NCBI GenBank assembly: GCA_964016985.1
Contig: OZ024828.1
Coordinates: 14,082,242 to 14,146,241, forward strand
Source of the DNA: Anodontia alba
Taxonomy: Eukaryota > Mollusca > Bivalvia > Lucinida > Lucinidae
DNA length: 64,000 nucleotides
Direction of reading: 5' to 3'
A program made the translations under genes and the position numbers. Numbering within the stretch: the first letter of the stretch is position 1; each line of letters starts with the position of its first letter. Positions 56,860 to 64,000 of this stretch are shown piece after piece. The notes under the pieces were generated by a model. That model was not told where the DNA came from and ran no database searches. It saw only the letters and a list, made by a program, of their open reading frames with translations.

Positions 56860-57430
56860 ATATATAGTGTAATGAAAACATCAGTATTTTCGCGAGTGCG
56901 AAGCACAAATGAAAATTTGAATGTTTTCATTACACGAGATGAAAGTTTTTATGGTATTCACTGAAAAAGAGTAAATTTTCTTTTTATTTTATTGTTTACA
57001 CGCCAATGCGCGTTTCTGATGTCATAACTAACGTCACCAAACAAAACATGAACGTCATGGCGTCGACGCTCAGTGCTTAACATGTAAAACGCTGGAGAAA
57101 ACAAAAAACAAAAAGTTTCGGCAAATCAAAATAATTTTGATACCAACATGTTCCTTACATTCTAACTAAGAAAATGCATACCAACACTTGATAGTTTAGT
57201 TCAGAAACAAACAATTTAGAGGAGATCAAAAATCTGAAGTGGAGGTAACATCCACTTCTGAAACAATGAAGAAAACCGAAGTCGTCCAAAGCGAGGAGTG
57301 AAAATATAAATCGTATCAGTCACTAGTGAAATGATACGATATCAATTCACTAGTGACTGATACCACTTTTATTTTCACCAGATATACACTGATTTCACCG
57401 CTAACAATAAAATAAAGCCCTTTAAACTTT
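56860..57430. repeat. Region with ATCAGTCACTAGTGA hairpin
   Basis: At 57309-57375 GTATCAGTCACTAGTGA pairs with TCACTAGTGACTGATAC. TAATGAAAACATCAGTATTT and AATGTTTTCATTACACG at 56874-56936 form a second inverted pair. The TE type is unknown. Confidence 0.5.
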
Positions 57431-57555
57431 ATTCAGTTTGTGAGTGAGTCGCCCGCGTTTACATATCCATAAAATTCGCACAACAAAACATGAAATATAA
57501 TTATTATGCTACATGTATAATATTATGGGGGGAACACAGGAGTACGTAAGAAAGC

Positions 57556-57750
57556 ATAATTTCGGACATGTGCACCCAGCGAAAATTCAGATTAGCCTGC
57601 ACATTCGCGTAGTCTGATCAGAATCTTCACTGTGCGCGTTTTGAATAGCCTAGAATGTAAAATTTTGTCATGTTGACAACGAGAACATTGATCAAGCTGC
57701 GCGCGGAAGTCTTCGTTGAACGCACATGACCAAAGGTACGTTTTCTCATG
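57556..57750. mobile_element. GCGCCCAGCGAAGA MITE, degraded
   Basis: CATGTGCACCCAGCGAAAAT and GAACGCACATGACCAAAGGT border inner blocks around GCGTAGTCTGATCAGAATCT. Confidence 0.55.
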
Positions 57751-58721
57751 TTACGGTTAATATGACATAGACTGGTAAACAAATGGAAACAACAATGCTT
57801 TCGGCACAGATGACTAGCAATCACTAATGAGAATGTAATGTAAATCTTTAATTAATTGACACCGCACTTGATTCGCACTACAACCCCAAGTAAAATTTTG
57901 AAAGGCCTTTACTGTGTTTAAACATTTTACTTGCATACCATATAAATAAATCCGAGGGCTTTATGCTGGCTGGTGATAAACATTCTTACCATACCTACCC
58001 TATTCTATCCAGGGGTAAGATAAAACAGAAAGGACTTCACCTGTAATCGATCAATGCGTTAGTGGTATAAAACGTGACGTAACTCTGTTTCTTAACTGAC
58101 GTCATCGCAGCGTGACCAATGACATCAACTTCCAAGACGGTGGACGTCAACTAGGTTATGTAAGACAGGGGGTGCTGCATTTTAATCAATAAAAAGGATT
58201 AACAAACACTGGAAATTGAAAGATATGCAAACAAAAGTGTATATAGAAAAGTTCTTCCTTTAAGATCACTGCCTGAGATCACTCTGAAAGCCTCATGAAG
58301 CCAGGCAGTGATCCCTTTGGTCGGAATTTTCTTTACGCACATAACACATGAAAGATCCTTATAATATTCAAGATTAGGGACATTTCTCTTGTCGCAGCTT
58401 CATTAATGTAAAAATTAATAGCGTTTTACATAATTATAATCATTGAAAGTTTCCTTTTATCTCAATTTTCATTAATTTTATATGAAAATATACCTTATCT
58501 ACACTGATACTCAATACTTTAAGAAGATAGAAAGAAAAAAAGTAATAAAAATTCAGTGCATTCACGCTTATGATATAATTATATTCTCCATACAATTCTG
58601 CGGCAGGCTTAGACATATTAAGTGCATAATTCTGCTGACATGCTGTCTCACAACTATAACACAATATAAATTAAAGAGATACATTAAGTAATCTACTAAT
58701 TAACACATTAATGTACAGGTT
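57751..58721. other. No gene recognised
   Basis: A short inverted pair GATCACTGCCTG / CAGGCAGTGATC lies at 58265-58312; nothing else is assigned. Confidence 0.4.
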
Positions 58722-59090
58722 CATCACTAAAACACGCCTATATAACTTTGACCCCCTTAAACCCAATTTTATATTGTAAAACTGGGGCTTACAGGGGTAA
58801 ACATTATTTTTCTTATTTCTGCTCAAAAACATATATTGTTGGTACTCGATAGAACCGCCTCGTCGAGGCGGTTCTAACGAGTACCAACAATATGTTTTTG
58901 AGCAGAAACATGTATTGTTGGTACTCGATAGAACCGCCTCGTCGAGGCGGTTCTAACGAGTACCAACAATATATTTGAGCAGAAATATGAAAAAAAAAAG
59001 ATTTTTTTTTTTTTTTTTTTTTTTTAAGAAATTGTTCAGCGCTTGGTGGTGGAATTTTCTATATATTTGAATAGTCGTGTTTTCGTAATG
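58722..59090 (+). mobile_element. Palindrome-cored MITE, copy 13, duplicated core
   Basis: CATCACTAAAACACGCC to GTCGTGTTTTCGTAATG. The core palindrome with arms GGTACTCGATAGAACCGCCT / AGGCGGTTCTAACGAGTACC occurs twice in tandem (about 58828-58900 and 58907-58978), followed by a poly-T expansion. Confidence 0.88.
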
Positions 59091-59457
59091 ACAAAAAGTG
59101 TGACACTGGTAAGCAGTGTAGACTCAGATCAGATGCCGTAGACCCTTAAATGGGCAATGGACCCGTCCAAGGAATGAGATAGGCTAGTATACTGGATACT
59201 AACGGGCTCAGATGCGTCATGATGAACGTATTTTGTAGCATACATACTCGTAAAAATATAGAAGTGAAGATACGCAAGAAATGTCACAGTCACGAAGCAC
59301 AACCTTTCCGAGGCATAAAAGAAAGAGAGAGGAACAAATAAGGACAAAACAAACGCCAGATACTTAACCACAGATGCACAAACAAAGGAGAAATGTAACA
59401 GAGGAACCGCCTTTGAGTGGTCAGTACGAGACTACTGGGAAGCGGGCTTAAATCTGT

Positions 59458-59659
59458 TTAAACCCTTCTCTTGCATGCCCTGTCCTAGCAAACAGTGTAG
59501 ATCCAGATCAGGGATTCTGAAGAAGCCAACTGATCTGGATTTGCACTGTTTGTCATTAAATATGTGAATTTCTATCAAAATCCCGGATCAAGTAATCTGA
59601 TTGGCTGGAAATTAGATGTGGGCGTGGCATCTTAATTTATTCAGCAAGGCAAGGGTTAA
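59458..59659. mobile_element. TTAACCCTTGTCCTGCTGAA MITE, copy 4
   Basis: TTAAACCCTTCTCTTGCATG at the left and TTATTCAGCAAGGCAAGGGTTAA (in two overlapping parts) at the right. The hairpin AACAGTGTAGATCCAGATCA pairs with TGATCTGGATTTGCACTGTT. Confidence 0.78.
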
Positions 59660-60093
59660 GCGTGCGAAAACTCGCCCTTAATTCTGACGCAGCTCCAATT
59701 TACAAATATATTTTCTGTCCACATAGGGGTGCTCTACTGATTGTTCTACATGATTCAAAAAGATGCAAACCAGTTGGCAAACGGTGTAGACCTGATCTGA
59801 TCCGATTGCAGCTGTAGCCGTCTGATTGTCTGCACTATTTGCTCCTGCACAAACCATTTTGTCTGATAACTTGGGATCACAGCGGTATTAAAACTGTTTG
59901 TTAACTTGTATTTTGTTATAAATAGTTAGTACTACTTGTAATCTTTGTACTGTCTGTAAATAACCATGTTCAATAACCATGTTAATGCACAAATGTATAT
60001 ACATTTATAGAGGGCCTCATGGAAGATTAGCTATTACATGCACTTTTATGCATTTGCTAAATGTTGTTACCCTCTTTTAATAAAGTCTTTACT
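59660..60093. other. No gene; hairpin-core fragment
   Basis: GGCAAACGGTGTAGACCTGA (59775) is a remnant of the shared hairpin core. Confidence 0.45.
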
Positions 60094-60113
60094 TACTTAC
60101 TTACTTACTTACT
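60094..60113. repeat. (TTAC)n microsatellite
   Basis: Five TTAC units. Confidence 0.9.
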
Positions 60114-60219
60114 ACTACAGGTGTGAAACATCACAGTGAAACAAATATAATCAAAAACACTGTGATGAAACAAAGCAAAGGGCTCTGTTGAACCGTATTT
60201 CTCACGGAACGGATTCCTC

Positions 60220-61390
60220 ACGCCGGTGTGATAAATTCGACCGAATTTTTCACATTCGGACAAAGGTGAAGAATACGTTTTGCGGATTTAGAGTTTTTAA
60301 CCCAAACGAGTTTGTCAGACATTAGAATTTCTATTGCTTGCACACCAGTAAACAAATTTTTAATGAATGGAAACATTTTCGGTGAAATATAGGTGTGAGA
60401 AATTCGGTCGGATTTTTCACATGTCATATACTTGGTCAAATATGTCACAACTATGAATAATTCGGTCGAATTATTTTTACAGCAGTGAAGTTTTCGATCG
60501 AATTTATCACGTGCTAGATATATTTGGTCGGATGTGTTTCATGTGACACACTTTGGTGAATTATATGTGTGAGAAACTGGTACGTATTTTTCATATGTGA
60601 TGTTTTCGGTCAAATGTGTCACAAATGTGTGGCGAATTAAGTCTATTTTTCCATAGTTTCACAGCTGTAAAGTATTGGATCGAATTCCTCACAAGTGACA
60701 TATACGGTCGAATTTCTTACATGTGACACATTTTGGTAAAATATAGGTGTGAGAAATTCGGTCGGATTTTTCACATGTGATGTATTCTGCTGAATATGTG
60801 ATGACTGACGAATTTGGTCAAATTGTTCACATCTCTGAAGTATTCGATCATATTCTTCATGTTTGACATATTCAGTAGGAACTTTACATTTGATATTTTC
60901 GGCAAATGTAGGTGTGAGAAATTCGGTCGGATTATTCACATGTGATGTATTCTGCTGAATATGAGATAACTTTGTCGAATTTGGTCAAACTTCACATCTG
61001 TGAAGTATTCGATCGAATTCTTCATGTTTGACCTCTTAAGTCGGATATTTTACATTTGATATTTTCGGCAAATATAGGTGTGAGAAATTGGGTCGGATTT
61101 TTCACATTTGATTTATTCTGTCCAATATGTCACATCTTGTATGACTTCGATCGATTTTTGCCTCATATGTGCAGTATATCATTGAATTTCTCATGTTTGG
61201 TATAATCGGTCGAGTAGATTACACGTGGCATTATCGGCTAATATATGTGTGAGAAATTCGGTCGGATTTTTCACATGTGATGAATTCTGTCGAATATGTT
61301 ATAACTGTGACGAATTAGGTCTAATTGTTCACATCTGTGACGTATTCCTCACGTTTGATATATTCAGTGGGATATTTTACATGTGATAGC
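60220..61390. repeat. Satellite-like tandem repeat, about 165-178-bp unit
   Basis: GGTGTGAGAAATTCGGTCGG recurs at about 60391, 60747, 60910, 61077 and 61245 (variant at 60562). Each is followed by a TTTTTCACATGTGATGTATT-like text and TTGGTCAAATTGTTCACATC. On the minus strand the unit can read NPTEFLTP-like peptides, but frames are broken between units. Confidence 0.88.
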
Positions 61391-61629
61391 TTGCACTAGA
61401 TTAATGTATGAAGTAAATGTTTGTGTACAAGAATTCTTCCGTTCTACCCCGGAATTTCAGATTTCATTTTTTTTTTTGCTTTTGAAAGTAGAATTTCAAG
61501 TTTTCTTTCTGTTGTGTTGATCAGGATGCTTATTTATGCAAATCTACGGGAAAAACTATACTGCAGTCTATATCTTTGTACCAATATCTTACAACATGCA
61601 AAGAACCAGAAACATTGAGCATTTTGTTA

Positions 61630-62970
61630 GGACGCCTAACTTCCTGTTCGTACAGGCGCCGTACACGATAATCGTTAAAGTTACGGGGTCCTACGGGCGC
61701 TGCATTTTTATGATTTGGTATAGCACTTAGACAATTTTTTAAAATCATAAACCTGTAAGATCGACCGGTGTCAATACGAGCGCCGTGAGGGCACTGCATG
61801 GGCACCGCGACGCGACCGTAGGGAAATCGTACGATAATCGACAGCAAAAATACCTTACGATGTCCGCACGGGCGCCATACTTTGCCGTAAGGAGGTGCTG
61901 GAACCGTACGGGCGCCGTACGATTTCCAAAAATCGTAGCCCGTAGCCTTCTGGGATTTCTAAAAAATCGTACGGCAAATCGTAGACAACTAAATCGTACG
62001 GCGCCCGTAGCCGAATGTTACCGAAGGATAATTAAGCCACGGATACAAATGGCTTACTATTCCTGTACGGCGCCGGTAACTCCCTTTCCGTACGATTATC
62101 GTAAAATGTATGGGTTCCTACGGGTTTCTACGGGCGCTGTATCTTTTACGTTTTTATATAAATAATCTGAAAGGAGATCCTTTTGGAACATAGCATCCAA
62201 AGTTTGAAAACTGCCAACTCGGTTTGACTGAATCGGTTCATGAGAGATAATGACGAATGCTACATCTCTCACGCCGCCTAGCCCCGGGTTGAGCGCGACT
62301 GAGTTCTCAAATAAATATCAAACCCTACGGCCCCAAAGGACCAGAAAATGTAAAAATAACAACAATCAATCGATGTACGGGGAATCGTTCTACCGCTCCA
62401 CAAGGCACAACGACAACTGTTGTGATATCTAAATAATCTGAAAGGAGATCCGTTCGGAACATAGCATCCAAAGTTTAAAAACTGCCGACTCGGTTTGACT
62501 GAGTCGGTTCATGAGATAATGACGAATGCTACATCTCTCACGCCGCCTAGCCCCGGGTTCAGCGCATCTCAGTTCACAAATAAATATCAAACTCTACGGT
62601 CCCAAAGGACCAGAAAATGTAAAAATAACATTCAATCGATGTACGGGTAATCGTTCTACCGCTCAACACGGCACAACGACAACTGTTATGATCTATAAAT
62701 AATCTAAAAGGATTAACTCCGCACTTTGACAAAATCGTAAGCCTGAAGGATCGCTCGATGTCCGCACGGTCGCAGTACGGTCTCCACACGGACTCCATAC
62801 GCTTGCCGTAAGGTCCTGGGGAGACAGTGCAGGCGCCGCACAATTTCCGTATGGTCTCCGTACGGTGCCCGTATGGCCCCTGTAGGATTTTGAACCAGCG
62901 TGAAGCCGAAAACCCTTACAAAAAATCGTAAAATGTCCATATAAATGTAAACGCAAAAATCGTAGCCTCT
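61630..62970. repeat. Complex region rich in CGTACGGGCGCCGTACG palindromes
   Basis: Many ATCGTACG, CGGGCGCCGTA and CCGTAGGA-like words in both orientations occupy 61640-62155 and 62730-62950. They flank two direct copies of a 282-bp unit (62162-62443 and 62444-62705, starting AATAATCTGAAAGGAGATCC). It may be one composite element; no coding potential is recognised. Confidence 0.7.
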
Positions 62971-63230
62971 AGCAAATAAATTGGACATTCAGGAATATAA
63001 CACATCAACCTTGAAACGATTATCATATACGGAAAGATTATTCTTTGTTGTGTTAGGCGTCCGGTGTCATTTCATCATCTTATCAATTTCAACGGATATT
63101 GCTCAATGTTTAATCCATTTTATGTAAATCAAATTTGAGATAAAATAATGTGTAGATCTATTATTAAATGTTCTAATTGCTAATTACACTAAAGCAATAG
63201 AACCCTAAACTTCGGGCACTTTCAAAATTT
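62971..63230. other. No feature recognised
   Basis: AT-rich spacer. Confidence 0.4.
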
Positions 63231-63239
63231 ATTGACTGT

Positions 63240-63460
63240 CCTCTGGCCAGGGCCTGGGCCATCGGGCTGATATGACCCTAGCCTACGCCATATCAACCTG
63301 GTGGTCGTGGCCCTCTCCCTAGGACAGTCCATCAACCTTGACGGTATCCTTAGCTTTGGTAAATATTTTTAATTATATGTCACAGGGAAGGAAAAGGCAT
63401 TTGGCCCGACCGGGAATCGAACCCAGGACCTCTCGCATATTGTGCGAGCACTCTACCTGT
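63240..63460 (-). mobile_element. tRNA-like SINE sequence, minus strand, copy 1
   Basis: On the minus strand, a GTAGAGTGCTCGCACAATAT..GGGTTCGATTCCCGGTCGGG block has an exact B box. The A-box half is replaced by other sequence. Confidence 0.55.
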
Positions 63461-63599
63461 GACAATTTCTCCCTGCTTAAATAGATGCGTCCCCGAAACT
63501 GCTCAGAACCGTGCTGGTACCGATGAGACAGTCCCTTTGCTGCTCGTAGCCCGAGCACGGACCCCCACACTGGTCACCGAATGGCACAGGAAAAAAAGC

Positions 63600-63680
63600 A
63601 CATGGCCCGACCGGGACTCGAGCCAAGCACCTCTCGTATACCGTGCGAGCACTATAGCCAACTGAGCTACCCAGCCACAC
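63600..63680 (-). mobile_element. tRNA-like SINE head, minus strand, copy 2
   Basis: On the minus strand it reads GTGGCTGGGTAGCTCAGTTG, then GCTCGCACGGTATACGAGAG, then GGCTCGAGTCCCGGTCGGGC. The A box is good and the B box has one mismatch. It shares the unusual GTGCTCGCAC..GCGAGAGGT arm with copy 1. Confidence 0.65.
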
Positions 63681-63787
63681 GGTCGATCTGTGAATATGGT
63701 CTTGGGCCGGGTGTCTGTTGAGCCTGAGAAATCTTAAATTAAAACATAATATTTGCAGGCTTCGTTATCCATTACGATCCATGCATC

Positions 63788-63798
<11 letters not shown>

Positions 63799-63829
<31 letters not shown>
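63799..63829. repeat. (TA)n microsatellite
   Basis: About 16 AT dinucleotides. Confidence 0.95.
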
Positions 63830-63834
<5 letters not shown>

Positions 63835-64000
63835 ACGTGTGCCATCGCAGAACGGTACCTAGTAACCTGATAATTCTATCTGCAGGAAAAATACGTTCAA
63901 ATGCTTTTCCATTAAAACTCTTTTAAGGATCGTGGTGGTGCAGTTGATTAGGGCGTTCTTGTATGACTAGGCGCCACAGCCCGCGTGTGTGTTTGTGTGT

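Noticed and set aside
60643..60939. 98-codon frame with repeated NPTEFLTP peptides
   Set aside because: The period equals the satellite unit and other units are frame-broken, so a repetitive protein is unlikely.

Overview
The window is eukaryotic, AT-rich and dominated by repeats. It most likely comes from a bivalve mollusc, probably a clam-type genome. This is inferred from sigma-class glutathione S-transferase (GST) genes with short exons, a tRNA-derived SINE whose tail resembles the mollusc RUDI/Nin-DC type, a CR1-like LINE, mariner elements and very many hairpin MITEs. No species can be named from the sequence alone.

The only host protein-coding genes I can support are two paralogous sigma-like GST genes, both on the minus strand. 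The right-hand gene (27168-34240) is complete: five coding exons encode about 204 residues with no frame break, and a TATA box lies about 115 bp upstream of the ATG. The left-hand gene (exons at 11231-11366, 3672-3767 and 295-410) runs off the left edge. Its first three exons have exactly the same lengths (136, 96 and 116 bp) and intron phases as the right-hand gene, so the pair is a tandem duplication. Introns and flanks of both genes are filled with mobile DNA.

Layout: 1-11.4 kb is the left GST gene, with a CR1-like LINE (6011-9529) inside intron 1. 11.4-27 kb is intergenic. It holds SINEs, diverged tandem repeats, a decayed pogo-like transposase gene split by an LTR mini-retrotransposon array (18249-19089), and a mariner (20981-22233). 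27-34.2 kb is the right GST gene. 34.3-64 kb has no recognisable gene. It contains MITEs, three related mariner copies (one in the left part of the window), a 1.68 kb TIR element with a 10-bp target duplication, a 1.04 kb foldback, 5S rRNA-like segments and a satellite.

The most notable system is the 18249-19089 array: three 225-bp LTRs and two 83-bp internal segments. Each internal segment carries an exact 18-nt tRNA-Pro primer binding site and a polypurine tract. Each LTR carries a tRNA-like segment with perfect Pol III A and B boxes. This is an animal TRIM-type element with an RNA-polymerase-III gene in its LTR, the arrangement known from plant Cassandra (which carries 5S). Also notable are a palindrome-cored MITE with 13 copies that shows essentially no target duplication at self-nested sites, several TTAA-flanked MITE families that share one hairpin core, and a 2A-like motif at the start of the LINE protein.
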